From positions 3,500,112-3,564,111 of the forward strand of contig CM074806.1 in NCBI GenBank assembly GCA_037447605.1: a stretch of DNA of 64,000 bases. The letters are read 5' to 3'. Below the pieces are notes generated by a model, which worked only from the letters and a program-made list of their open reading frames with translations, was not told where the DNA came from and did no database searches. The position numbers and the translations under genes are program-made. The number at the start of each line of letters is the position of its first letter. The stretch's first letter is position 1. The DNA is from Zygnema circumcarinatum. Its lineage: Eukaryota; Streptophyta; Zygnematophyceae; Zygnematales; Zygnemataceae. This document shows, piece by piece, positions 13,201 to 27,400 of this stretch.

Positions 13201-16200
13201 GCTGTAACTTTGCGTAGATTACATGTAGGAACATACCCCACCCAATGAATAACTATGCTTCAACCCCATCCAGACTCTGGGCAGTGCTGACCCTACAACT
13301 AGGCATAGTTTCTTGTGAGCAACAGCCCGACTTCGACAAAGGCTGCGAAGTTTTTGTTACGAGCCATTCATTCTTGCTAAAGGTGTGACGAGGAGCAGCT
13401 TGGTTATGGCAGGGGAGACGGAGCAGCACCTGACCATGCGATCTTGGGCTGTGTACATTTCATCCAGCACGCGCAGCATGGGGCTCACTACTGTCTGCAG
13501 GCCTGTGCCGCTAGCCCCGCGGTCCTCTCCATTGGAGGCACCCCACTCCTGCATGGCCAAGAACCCACTCAAGTAATCAGCTGCTGAGAGGGAGGGGAGG
13601 ACGCAGCTACTAATTGAGGACGACTGTCCAATTCGGGAGATTCATTGCACAGCAACATGTGCACTTGCCATTTCCTTTCCCCCTCCACCTCCGTAAATGA
13701 GAGTGTGGAAGAATTCGTAAATCTGCAGTCGGTATGGTTCCCCCGACCGAATGGCAATCGTGATGAGAGCATTCGCTGCCACCACTCTCTCCTGCCCCAC
13801 CAACATTCCTCCTCCCCCGTTTCACGATTCAAACACTGGAAATCAATCCCAATTATCTGGCCTCTGCACAGATCATTGGCTTCACATCCCCCTTTCCTCA
13901 ATTCCCCTTCCTACTTCCCTTCTCCCACTCGCCCCACTCGCCTCTCTTCTTTCTCCATCTCTGTGGAGCATACCTCCCAACTGCCAACAAAAACACAGCG
14001 TTGCAGACGCGCAAGTGCTGCCACCAACGTGGGGTTGCGAATGCCCGAGGCTGCAACCATGCGCTCTGCATCTAACAGCATGAGGGCAGCACCGGGAGGA
14101 GTTGCACTCTCCCACGCATACTCTGCAGCCGCATAGTTCGCATTCTCTCCCAGAAACCATATCTGCACCACATAACGCCACTCTACAATGAGACCGGCTT
14201 CATCTGGCAATCTGCGATCATAGGCTAGAGAGCAGCAACTATTTGGCAGCGGCAAAGGACTGTCATGAATGACGCCAAAAGCAGGATTCGATGGAGTCGG
14301 GTTAAGGGGGAAAAGGAAATAGCGTCATCAGGGCTGACAACCCACCGCAGACTGCATAAGGCGTTGGAGAGCAATGGCTGATTTTGCATCATCTATTGCA
14401 GATCCATTTGTAGCTCCGTTGCTTTTGGAAGGTGGCGGAGGGGGTCTATCCAGCACTGCACTCACCGCCTCTAATGCTAAATGCTTTCCCTCTGCTCCAC
14501 AGCCGACTAGGCACATCTGTACACCAAGCGGAAGGGTAAAGAGGGAGGAACAGAAAGAAGCGCACAGAGGGAAGAGAGGAGATGGAAGGAGCGGGGAAGT
14601 GAGGACACAAGATGCTTCATTGACGAGCAATAGTCAATCGAAAAGGGGCTGCCAGCAAGTGAAATTAAGGTGCGAGGGCCCTTCCCAGTTAGCGAGAGAA
14701 GAGAAAGGAAATAGCTCCTCAAAAAACCCAGCAAAGACTGTCTGCAAATGATGCTGCCTCAACAAGCCATGTTCGGCCTTACCTTCCACAAGCCCTGAAT
14801 CATTGATGTATCCACTTTTGCGGGAACCTCTGCGACGAACAGAGCGGCCAAGTCGAGCACCATCACCGCCATGTCCGCGGATAGCTGTTCAAGCCACCCA
14901 CCACACAATTTAGCTCAGAAAATTCCACGCATGCAATCTAAAGCATTTCATAACCTACCTGCCTTCTTCCCCTCAAAAGACCCAAGCAGAGAATTACAGT
15001 TTCGCCCACCTGAAAGCGTGCCGGCAGTGTCTGTAGCAGACTGTTGAGGAGAGCCGGCGGCCATGAGGGGTCCGAAAGTTCCCCTGCAAGTGTGGCTTTG
15101 AGCTCATCTGCAGCTTCCCCCTCCGCTTGCATCCACAACATTGCCTTCAACGCTTGAGCGCGAACATACACACACTCGCATGCAGCAACAGAGCGCACTC
15201 CCTCCATCACCCCCCCAAGGAGTCCATCTACCGATAGTGTGCCCTCCCGGGGGGCAACTTTGCCCATGGCTGCAATAGGAACGTCAGGACAGAGGACGGA
15301 AAATGAGACTGTTAGCGCGCAATCTTTTGGTGAGGGCTAGGATGAGTCTCTATTTCTTCTTGTGAAAGTAAGGCGTTTAGGAGTCAAGCACATTCAACTT
15401 CCTGTTTTGCTGAGGTTGCGCAATCTGACTCGAGAGTTGGAAAAACGACAGAAAAAAGCATTCCAGTCCTCGTTTCATTCCGACATGATACTCGTCCCCG
15501 TTCTTTCATCCCCACCCACTTTCTCCAACTTCATCTAAACACTTGACATAGGCCAATACCTGCAGCTTCCCGCCTGTCCCGTCCTAAAGAACAAAAGAAA
15601 TCTTGCAATCTACCTGCATGTTCACACCTTCAGCAAAGTCAAGTGCATCATCTTGCGGAGCCTCTAACTCATTGTCCGTCTCCACCCCCAAAGCCCTTGC
15701 TGCAGCACGCGCCTTTCCGAGCTCTGCTGCACATCTTAAAGCGCCATGAAGGAGGGGCCGTGAAGAGCTTCGCAGGGCGATGTCCAGCCTGCAGGGCATT
15801 GCAAAAAAGATTTCAGACCCACTTGCTAAAACTTCAGGACCTCCCTCCGTGGGTTTCTTTGGAGCTTCTTTGATGCTTTATAGTGCTGCCGCGGTCACCT
15901 CTCACAGACCACTTTGAGGACGAGTTCGGATGCACGTCTCGGCGTCTGATCTTTCTCCTTCTTCTCCTTCTTGTCCTTCTTCTCCTCCCGCGGATCAACC
16001 ACTGAGGTTGTCAGAATCTGCCAACCGTCTGCGCGCTGCTCCACGCTGCAATGGCAAGGGCAGTGCATCAGCAGAATGGAAAAAAAAATCTGATCTCACC
16101 TTCACATAATGCAGCGCGCATAAATGCGTGCATCGGTCTGTTTTCCGAAAAACCATCCTTAAAACATCAAATCCATCAAGACCAAGAATTGGCGGTAATT

Positions 16201-19200
16201 GAGACACTTGCTTTGCCACAGCATCCCTCCAACTCTCCATCCCTTATCTATTATTCAGCCAAGCGCCGGGCCTCCAAACTGCAATGAGCTAAAATGAAAC
16301 AGCCCAATACTTCAAACAATAACAACCCTACAACAAATCCAGAAAACTTGGACTGGAACGAATGAGGAGCGGAAGGCTGCGGCCCACCTTCCTTCACCAT
16401 TTAAGCTTCCTGCAATGCAGTTGATAGCTTCGATTGCAACTTTATCATTTGGGTCATGCAGCAATTGAAAAAGAACGGCAGAAAACAGCCCTCGAATATC
16501 GGGGCGATCTGCGGACATCCCCAATGTGACAGCCGGAAGAATTAGAACGAGGTGTATGAGAGCAAAGCATACTTATTATACAATGAGGCAGAGTGGTTCC
16601 CTTGAAGTGAAACTACGAAGACTTCAAATATGGGACTAACGACATTCAATTGTTGATTTATTGATGGATCAAGCAGTGTTGGAAAAACTTCATAGTTCCG
16701 CAAGAATGAAGAACGCTTTCGTCGCCCTCACCATAAAGTTCTGAAGAGTGGATGAGGATTCCGCATAGTCGAGCCAAATACACTCTCGCGAACACATCCT
16801 CCACTCGAAGAGCAGCCGCAAGAGAACCCCCCGCAAGCCTTGCTGTGAGCCCTCAAAACCAACACACAGTTTCAATGAGCATCATCATCAATGAACGTAC
16901 CTTCGAATTTGAATAAGAAAATTGAGCATTTGAGCTCAACCGATAAGTTCACAGCTGGCGTATAAGATTTCAAAAGATCTCAGGTCAGAGTATTCAGAAG
17001 GCAGTGAGTGATTGCACACCTAATGCGCCTGCGATGATGATGGGATCTGCAAGGGCCATCTCTCCCGCCATAGCTAGTGCATGCCGCACGCCGATGGGAT
17101 CAGGGCAACCTATGCTGCAAATCCACAATAACCCACAGTCAGGGTTTACGTTAGACCTTAATGATTCAAAACACGGAGCTATAGATCATGATGTGAAGGT
17201 GCATGTATTGATGATATCGCCACAACCCAGTAAGGCTGGAATTCCATGTTACAGCCAACCCAGAGGATCCACAAGATATCAGTGCATCCACTTGAGACCA
17301 CCAAAATGCACACTGCTGTGCATCTGATTGAGCATATCTGCAATAGGTAAGGAACAAGGGAATCTGCGCTGTAGTGCCTCACCCCAACACAACTCGCTCT
17401 ACCAACACTCCGCTTGTTACGTCCAATGGAAGTCGGCGAAGTGCACTTAAAGCTCCATAGTATAAGTTTCCACGTAATGCTGCCTAGAAATTCAAAATAG
17501 GAAAGAGAAAGATGGACCCAACAGCCCTTCAAGCACTTCAAAGAGCAGCAAATTTCGGCGAAGTGAAATCAAATACAATTTCTTTCCTTATGCAACTCGT
17601 AACTTCCAAAAATCAAGACTGTGTGATTAGGTGAAGAGAAGGGAAACAAGAGACAAATCAAAGGTAATGGCTCTTGAGGTGAAGCTTTCTTAGGATTCTC
17701 AGTGTTCTAGAAAGCACTCGACGACAGATTGCATGATGTTTTCCTTCTTTAAGGATGTCCTCAATAGAACAAGGGATTTAGTTGCAAGTGCTGCAAAGGA
17801 AACTTCTAGAGGCAACCTTGCATTAGGCTTGTAAAAGACGTTTCAATAAATGTTGCATAGACAAGAGATGGGTCATATGAAAAGCACCTCCTTGTCCTGA
17901 CTCCCACGAGTGAAGAGACTGCTCTTTCGTCGTCGCTGCTTACGGTCTTGTGTCACCTGCTCCAGCTCTCCAGATTGGACCCATAATCATCACAACGATA
18001 GATAGCAAAATAATGGCTCAATAGAAGGAAGCTACACATTATGGTCGTTAACAAGACAAGACCACCGCCAAAAGGGTAAGGGTAAGCCCAGCCTACCCTG
18101 TCGAGAATGATAAAGATAATCTTCACAAGTGCGTCGAAGGCATCGGCGCTGCTCAGAGGAACGCAGACCAATGCCTTGAGAGCAGCCATTCTCCGACCGT
18201 GAACTGCCCTCCCCACAGAACCTCCCAATAGCATAAAACATTGCAGCAACGGGACTGTGCGCAATGCTTCCTCTATCGACTCTGAAATGCTATTGAAGAG
18301 CAAGGCTTTCCATCTGATCATTACGTCTAGGTACAGAGAACTAAGGGGAAGAAAAAGCTATCACTACTGACCTGCCAACTGACGAACCACAAGAAAAAGA
18401 GCACATGCTTGCTTTATCTGGGACAGCGATTGAGCCGATTACCTGTTATATCAGTTGTTGATGCTTCTGTGACAAGGCGAGAAAGGATCTGTGGGAGAAC
18501 ATCAGCCCGGGTCAATGTCGGTGCGCCACCTGTCGCCATCTCGGCCAAGCTGTCCCAATTGGGCGTAGGCACACCTCCCCCAGGTGTATTCATAGGATCA
18601 CCGCTCTCACTCAAAATCCGGCTCATGAAGTAAAAGGCATAGCGCAGGACCCCGGGGTTGGAGACTGTTTGCAGAAGCTGCAAAAGCCAAAAAAAACCAA
18701 AATGTTTCGTCAAATCCTTCAGCCCACAGAGAAAAACAACACTTCTTTTCCTAGAAGACGAGAAAACAGAGCGAAAGGGAGACAAGACCATGGCAACTGC
18801 GAGAACGGAAAAAGGGCGTTTAGAATGACGGCGTCAACAAAGTTCCATTCTCTATCCGAGATTATGGCTCAAAAATTCAAAAGAAAAAGAATGGACAAAA
18901 GAATGAAACAATAACTTACGGCTACAAGCGAAGGTCCAAGTGAGGGATCCACAGTATTGTAAACCGAAAGCTTTGGAAAAATTAGCGACACCATCTTCTG
19001 TTGCGTCCTTTTCTGCCAATGTGAATACTTTCAAGTGCAAGTTAAGTCAACAATTCATGAAGATAATCCCTTCGTCCTTAGGCCAAGGAGACATGAAACC
19101 ACCTTAACTTTACGATCCTTGAAACATTACTGAAGTCAAAAACTAGGAAGTCATTACTGATCCAAAGAGGTGACAGAAGTACCTGTTCTGGAGTTTGAGC

Positions 19201-20254
19201 AATTTCTTTCAACGTTCTTGCTAACTGGCCATACGTAACCTGAACAGGATGTAACATAACCCCCAGACAACAACCGGCACTTCAGGTGACTACCAGTAGA
19301 AGTGAATTTAAAGAACAATCGTATCAAGGAGTTATGGCTCGTTTACAAAACCGCAAATTATTTATATCAATAGAAGCGATGCATGGGGCATTTTCTCCCC
19401 TTCATCATATTGCAGGATTCACTTCAACCCATCATCACTTCGGTAAATGTATGAAATAGGACACGTTGATCCCTTATTTTGTATGGGAATGGATCGAGCC
19501 TCATACTCGAACTAAATGTACACTTCCGAAAAAACGACAAAAAATGGTCGGGAAATTTGTTCTAAGCCATTTTATCAAAGAAAACGAACTAAGGATTATC
19601 CCCTTCGCTGTTCCCCCCCTCCACTGCTTTTATCGATTAAGGTGACGCGCTTGCAAAAAATCGATGAGATAGCTGAGACTGCATTCTTAGTAGTGCGATA
19701 CTCATGGCCTTTGACTAGCTTGCGATACCTCCCACACACTAAAAATTTTAAAACTCCTCTCTTCGTTGCATTATTTCTCGATTTGTTTTCAATTAATCCA
19801 GTCCCTGATATCTTGCTCTCCACTTAATCCGCCTGACAACCTTACCAATCCTCAATACTATATGAGAAAAATGTACAGGGAGAAAAGAATAAGGCATATC
19901 ATATCTCTTACTGACTTGCTTCTTTGCGCTGGAACCGGTGGCAGCGAAAGCGAGCGCCTTCTGCGGCGCCTTGCGTGCAGCAGCGATCATGGAGCTTCTG
20001 AAGCCCCCTGCCTTGACTGCATCAACAGGAAAGTCGTCGGAAGAAGGGACCGACGCGGTAAGGGCGGGCTGTGAGGGGAGAGGACTGGAGGAGGTTGGAC
20101 CGGGAACAGGGTCAGAGAGAAGGTCGGGAATGACAGCTGGAGCTAGAGCTGGAGCTGATGCTGGAGCTGCAGACGCATCCGTTGATGCAGGCGGAGGTGT
20201 GGCCATGGCTGCTGTTTGCAGCAGAGCAGGATCAGTTTTGATAAAATTCAGAAG
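10299..20254 (-). CDS. TASH3: TASH3, TPLATE complex subunit with C-terminal SH3 domain
   Basis: Large alpha-solenoid subunit of the TPLATE adaptor complex, which works in clathrin-mediated endocytosis at the plasma membrane. About 25 exons on the minus strand match TASH3 in order: 19916-20254 (disordered head), 19183-19239, 18920-19012, 18443-18677 (PGGGVPTPNW), 18097-18203, 17888-17956, 17383-17483, 17020-17114, 16732-16842, 16388-16508, 15899-16045, 15614-15788, 15010-15269, 14783-14884, 14346-14516, 13974-14162 (WFLGENANYA), 13689-13791, 13430-13580, 12568-12714, then 12422 downwards, and a final SH3 domain spread over exons ending at 10931, 10574-10633 and 10299-10373. The stop is at 10299-10301. 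Unresolved: a small exon between 15614 and 15269 is required by phase; boundaries are unclear between 12.4 and 11.0 kb; and the acceptor at 20255 implies a short upstream first exon. Confidence 0.93.
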
Positions 20255-21487
20255 CTGTATGGAAGGCGAGAGAGAGAAAGAGAGAGAGAGAAAGAGAGAG
20301 ATTAAGAAAAGGGGCTGGCCAATACTAGTTTCTTGAGCAAGTAGTCGAGGAGAGGGAGAGAAGAAAGAGATGGGCAGCCTGAAAAATGTCTGCCATGCGA
20401 GCCCTAGCACGCTTCCGGGCCTCCATCCTGCAGCCTGCCGCGCGCAGGCCCTCTGTCGGTTGGCCGTTTCAAACTCGCCAGCGTTTCGCTGCACGGTCAA
20501 CGGTTGAAAGCGCCCTCCCTCCCTCCCTCGCGCTCTCTTGAGCCTTGAGGCAGAGGGCGCTACAGCCCAATGCTTGGCTGGCTGCCATGTTTGGGGAAGG
20601 GGGGGGGCTGCGGGCAGGCCTGAGGGAAGGCGATGCTGAGGTTGTGCAACACTAGACCACTTGCAAGGAGGGCCTCAGAACAGCGCATGATACGGTTTTC
20701 AACGGCCATGTGACATGCTTACTTTTCGGATCACAGGGCAATTATGCTCAACTTTCCCGTACTTTTTTCGGTCTTTGGTTGATTGCATGGACCAGACCCA
20801 GGCGGCTCTCACATACACGTCACCTCAGTGACTTTAAAATGACAAACAAACAGACTAATTCGGAGAAGAGCGCAACTGGGGGAGTTAATTGAAGACACGT
20901 TTTGATAGAGAGCTTTGACCTTCGAAGCCAATTACGGGCGTGTCCAAGAGTTTGCACGTCATAGATCCAACTAAAGAGTTGGCTAGCCACCATAACGACA
21001 GTCGTTACCCAACATGCAATGCACAACAGGGCCATCTGGGCTGACAAGGGAGACAATATTGAAATACGTTAAAAAAAAAAAAAAAACAAATTCGAGAAAG
21101 AACACATCTCAGAACCTCCCTTGCAAGTTGGGACAATTAAACCAGCTGAAAGTAGCTATCCTGCCCCTGACAAGTTGGTGAAACGCGAGCACAAAGCACC
21201 ATATACAAAGCAGCAAGCTTATGTCTACAAAAGAGTACATGTTCCGTTACAGAACTGGACTCCACTGAGCATTGCTCTCAATGCAATACATGACAGCACC
21301 AAGTCTCGAATTCCTACAGAATAAATTCACAACTACCCGCGAGGCCACTTGGAGAAGTTGCAAAGTGCTTTAGGTGGGCCTCCTCCTTCAGTCTGCAGAG
21401 CCGATGCGCACAAATTAGTCACTCAATTTTAGCACAGTGACGTGGAACAACCATAGCAACCCCAGGCCGAGATTATTAGCAGCCATT
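20255..21487. other. Intergenic region between TASH3 and starch branching enzyme genes
   Basis: It holds the TASH3 5' region (GA repeat at 20265-20300, GC-rich stretch to about 20640) and the 3' flank of the branching enzyme gene, including a poly-A run near 21070. The very short TASH3 first exon is probably here, but I could not identify it. No other gene is seen. Confidence 0.55.
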
Positions 21488-24400
21488 TCAATACAAGCTT
21501 GATCCCAGAGCCAATACAAAGAGGGCGTTGTGTTTACTTTGAGGAGCGTAAACTACTGCAGTCCGCGCAGGCGCATACACCATGAACGAATGGGGCCGAT
21601 TGTCAAAGTAGCCCTCCTGCAGTTCAACAGAGCTATGTTTGAGTACAGCAGGAGTGCATCCGGTGGGCAGAATCTACCGCGGATTGATCACTGACTGGCA
21701 CAGAAGGGGACAACATCGAACTTCACATTCACCAACCTTCATATGTTGCTTCAGTAGACGACTTGGCACAGCCAAAACCAAAGGAGTCAACGGGTCTTTC
21801 ATCTTGGGATATCTAATGAATGCACAAATCTTAGTGAAAATACGACATAACGTTTCAGAACTGTAGGTGGAGATGGCATGTTCGGAAAGTCACAGAAAAG
21901 AGAGGGAGAGTTGAACCTGGGTGAAGAAATCGGCGTTGTGATTCAAACGGTCAAATCCTCCAAACCGTTTCTCATCTGAATCTAAGACAATCTGCCAAGC
22001 ACCGCCCAGTCACCCTCTTCCCTTGATGACGTCTATACTTGAGTCAAAAGCACAAAACACAGGTCCAACTACATTCAAGATCCATAAAGTTAAAACTTCT
22101 GCAATTGCTGGCCGTGCCATTCGCAAGGACGGCACTGCATATTCCCTTGCCCCCATTGCGGTGCATACCTTGTATTTGCCGTTCTTGAGGCAGCCTACTC
22201 GGTAGTCCGTAAAGCTATTCTCCCAGTGGAAGTTGAACACAAACACGAGATCGCCGCGCTCGAACACAATAAACTTGTCGCCTTCATCTTTCCTCGACAC
22301 GTACTGATGGGAGCTCGTCATGAACTGCTAAAAATTTCCAGCCAAGGGCACTAGTCATACACCAAATTTCGTGCCTTTGCTGGGTGTAGCTCGAGGCCGG
22401 AACTATCTAGGCAGGAAAGTCGACATACTTCACTATTTCAAGGCAATGTTTTCATGAAATACAAATACTATTCAATCCCGTTATTCCCAAATTCGCACCT
22501 TACACAGCATGGCAATCTGCAAACTGCAAAATTGTGAGCAAGCATGGAACGCAGACTGAAAGCCTTACACCATATTTCTCTTCGCACTCCTGCATGGCTT
22601 GATCAAAATCCTGCAGGCCTTTGTAGCGCAGGAACTCTGCATCTGCCTGCACATATAGAATAAAGGATACTTTCAAAAGGGTCTTCTCCAATATGAATAT
22701 TTCGGAAAAAAAGTCACCAACAGGATAACGTGAAGTTGCATGCCACCCCTGCTTCATAACTGGCCAAGGGTTTTTTCATGCGAGTTGGCAGCAAGTGCCC
22801 TCAAGGCGCATGTAGTCAGACAGTGCGAGTCACACAATTATGATAGATGCCGATCGTCTATCGTCAGTAATCGGTAAAATATTGAGAACTAACAGAAAAA
22901 TGCGAACGGAAGCAAAGATAAAGTACCGACCAGGTCGAAACGGCGGCGACAGAGATGGTAGCTCATGCCGTTCCCGGGAATGAACTTGCCGCTTTTGGTG
23001 GTGAAGTCATCTCTGGGGAAGTCAATCCACTCTGCAGTTCCAATTCAATGACTAACAAGCTATGCTCAATAGAGAGCCTCTTCCCTTTGAACATCTCAAG
23101 CAAAGAAATGAGACAACACCAGTGGATATCCCTAGCTTTATTTGCGGCATGTCAGAATGGACACTCAACAGAGCACAATGGATGATAAAAGCAAGCGGTG
23201 GCAGACCTGGATGCCCAAACTCATTGCCCATGAAGTTGAGATAGCCCTCTCCTCCCAACGCCATGGTGATGAGTCGGATCATCTTGTGCAGCGCGATTCC
23301 GCGGTCGATGGTAGGAGTGCTTGGGCCAGTCAATGCCATAAAATCATACATATCCTGCTCCCCCAACAACACCACAGACAGAAAAAACTGTCACATGTGA
23401 ACTGGTTTCCTGGAAACTATGGAACGCACATAAGTGGAAGAAAACAGGATTATGTATAACCCCAACATCACTCGTCAGCATTTTTGCTAAGCTTTATGGT
23501 ATGAGCAATTCCGAGATCTGAATGTCATCTTCTTACCTTGTCCATGAGCCAGAAAGCAATGGTCTTGTCTCCCACAAGTGCCTGATCGTGGCTTTCTGCA
23601 TATGCGATTGCCCTTTCTTGCCAGCGACGGTTTGTCAATGTGTGCACAATGTTCCCCATACTCCAATCCTCATCCTTCATCCTGAATAAGGCACGGACAG
23701 AGAGGCAGTCAGCAAGCTAAAAATCTGTCAGGATCTGAGAATTCAACTTTGCAATCTTCGAATACGAATAGTAAGCGGAATCTTTCCTCCCAAGTTCAAA
23801 CCCACTTTAATACCATCTGTGTTCCAAGTATGGTGGCAGGAATCGTACTCTGATAGGAGCTCAATCCACTTGTCAGCAATAGCCATCTGCAGTCGGTAGT
23901 CAAATCCAATCCCGCCTTCGTGCACCGGCCGGCAGAGGGTGGGCATTCCGCTCACCTACAGAACGCAAGCAAATGAGATTCTAAGCTTTCTAGAAAGCCC
24001 ACTGCAATAGACAGGAGTGAAATACTGCCTGGCAGAGAAATTCTTTTCTCTAGCGGAGTGGTATTATAAGAAGCTTACATCTTCGGCGACGGTGATCGCC
24101 GAGGGATACAAGCCGTGAACCATTTCGTTTGCCAGCATGAGGTAGACTACCGCATCCACATCTGTTGATAAGCCAAAGTACTCGCTGTAATGGCCAGTGA
24201 AGGCCATCTGCACGAACCAACCACAAGTAAAAAATGCTGCTTTGATGTTTCCTCAAACTGACCTTAATTTCAGCATCATAAACCTCAAACCCCGTGGTCC
24301 CTAGTAAAAAAAGCAGAAGACGGCGGAGCTAGAAAACTAAAAGAATAAACAAAAGCAAAAGCATTAACAGAGACACAATTCTGACCTGCAAGCCGTGATG

Positions 24401-27400
24401 AGTGTACATCATGGATGTGATGCCGTCGAATCTGAAGCCATCGAATCTGTACTCCTCCATCCACCATCGCAAGTTGGAGAGCAGGAATCGCAACACCTGA
24501 AAATCACCAAATGAACAAACTCAGAAATCGACTCACGGAAATAATCGAATCGTCCAGTAAAAAGAATTTTGCCGCTGTCGGATGACATAGTTGCCTTCAT
24601 TGTGAAGAAGTTTTACCTCCCATTCTGAATAGTTGAATAGGCGACTGTCCCACATCCAGTGATAGCCCAAAGCCCCACTGTGGAAGTATTGCGAGTCGGT
24701 ACCATCGAACATATTGAGTCCGTCCAAAACATTGTTTGAAGCATGGCTGCATTCAAGAAAGCCACATCCAGCAACAATCCACGTTATATTCTAAACGAAA
24801 TAGAATATGACCCGTGTGTTTTAATAGGTCTGATTCACAAGACGGAGCATCGCCTTGCACTAAGGAATCCTTTGGGCTACCCGAACCTACCTTGCAGTAA
24901 GTAACTATGACAAAACTCTGCTTCCATGTCTGTTGTATTGTGTTCAGCTTTCCCAATTTTCCCAAGAAGCCCACCTGTGCACGCAGTCCATTAGCACCAC
25001 GATGCCAAGCTCGTGCGCGCGGTCGATCATGCTCTTCAGATCGTCCGGTGTGCCGCACCGACTGCTCGCCGCGAAGAAGTTGGTCACGTGGTAGCTGCTC
25101 CATAGGAAGGAAGGGAACGTCAAACAAAGGCGCACAAATTAATACCTGGATGCGTAAAATGGCATGAGAATTCAATCGTCTGCTGAGATGGACTGCGTCT
25201 TGTCTTGCAGAACAGCAATTCAGATAAAGGTTGGAATTGAGAAGCACAGCTCACCCCATGCTTCAGCAAGCAAAGAGCTTAGTTAAACACACAGGACACA
25301 GTTCAGAATTTTACCCAAAGCTCCCATAATAGGCATGCTCTTGAATCGCCATAAGCTGCACAGCATTGTAGCCGAGTCTCTTGATCCGAGGGAGAACATT
25401 GTCACGGAACTCAATGTAAGAGCTCACCTTTGGTTCCTGCAATGCTCACATATGACCAATTTATCCACAAGCATAGTCGGCTAATTCCCAAACCTGTCTC
25501 TACTGAATAAGTACAGACATAGGCATTCCATGGTTCCTTCCTAGCAGCAAGAAAATGATAACATGGTCCAGCGCATATCTTCTACCCCTCCATTGCCTTT
25601 TCCTATGAAATGATCCACAGCCATAAAAATCACTAGCTTCAACTAAGTTACTGTCCCATTTCTCCTTTCAGTTAAAAACAAAATTCCGGCCATTAACATC
25701 CTTAAAGTGATCGGCCCACAACTCTGCTCAACCAGACTGAAAACAAACAACGCTTCGCGATGGGACGCGTCATGAAACTGAAAGTAAGTGTATCAACAAG
25801 GCTCCATAGCTGCTACTCAATTCCCATGAGCACAATATAAGGGTCGCTGAAAACCTACCGGGCTGCTCATTCCAACGTGGGCTTCATAGATACGCAGAGA
25901 GACCGGACGGGCCGGACGGGGATGCTTGAATTCATACAGTTCCTGCTCCCCCTCTCCAACTCCACCATGAGGCTTCAAAAGCAGGCATGCAAATACTTGG
26001 AATCTAGCGACTCATGCTCATATAATCAAAGCTACAATTCACGCCCAGCCTGCTCCGAGCAGAGTAGAACTTTTTGTGTTCGTTTTTGCAGATAAATCAA
26101 CACTTGCACGATGACGACTGCCTGTATGTTCGACGGTTTGCAGTCTTTGCATGATATGTGATTCTAAACTTATGAAAATCTTCTGAAGCTTGAAGGGTCC
26201 TGCGCATTGGGACTGAATTCTAGAGTTTCTTATCTGTTGTGTTTGTGGGAACAAAGGACAATGGGCGCATGATGGAGGTTTGATGACCCAAAGGATGACA
26301 CGAACTCCTTTCTACCCGCCGGCAAGAGGTCGAACTCATTACCTCGGCCGGTGGGTCGTAGTAAATTCCGTTGTATGGAATTTCCCCAGGGGCCTGCACG
26401 GCGAACTTGATCCAAGCAGGGATCGCATCTTTTGGACCGGACGGGGTCTTCATGTGAATCTGTTATAAACAAGCACCCAAAACTGACCTACACGGTTCAG
26501 AAATTATGTGTGCGAAAAAGCAGAAATAATCCAGGTCTTGATTTCAAGCCTAATAAGTAGTTCCCGTGCAGCGCAGGGATAGAACCCACAACGTCGAATG
26601 CAGCACAACCATGCGAGTTGGCAAACACCCACAATCATGTGATAAATGGAACTTCCGATGCGAGGGAAGTTGGAGCTCCTTGTACAATTTGACTATTGGA
26701 GAAGCATGGTTTTGCAGCATAGTATGCTGTCCGACTCACCTTCACCCGTGAGCCGTGCGGGATGGCGGGGCTGCCATCGGCGTTGTCCGGGAGAAAGATC
26801 TCCCACACGCCGAAGTCATTCTGGAACGGAAAACAGAGGCTTGAGAAAACTGAGGTAGCAAGGCAGTATGGTTTTGTAACCACCAAAAATTAATGCTAGA
26901 CAACGAAAAGGAACATTGCTGAGTCTCTGTACCTTGGCCATGGCATCAGCTGCAGGATTCCAGTTATTGAAGTCGCCGATCAGGGAAGCGTACTGCGCGA
27001 GCCAATTCGGAACACGTGCAGTCAGCAAATCACTGACTGGACAAGCTCTGTGCGAGCTGCATTACACGAGCAAAGGCCTTCATTTCGCCAACCGGGACAA
27101 CAGACTCCATCTGAAGTTATCAATTTAGGAGGGCCGCTGTCATACACACAACCCTAACCTAATTAAAGAACACGCCAAATTACTCAGGAATTAGGAGTCG
27201 TGCAAAGTTTAAAAAGGACCTACCGAAGCACCAGGAGCCCATTCTCTGTAGGTGATGCCTTTTGCACTGCCAAAAGGAATCCAGTGGAAACATCCAAAGT
27301 TGAAAATCCATGTCATAAACAGGAGTCTATTATTAAGGCAATCAACGAGCAGATGAATTTGGCAACAAAAGCGCAGTCGGCTTCCTGTGACTTCTGCCTA

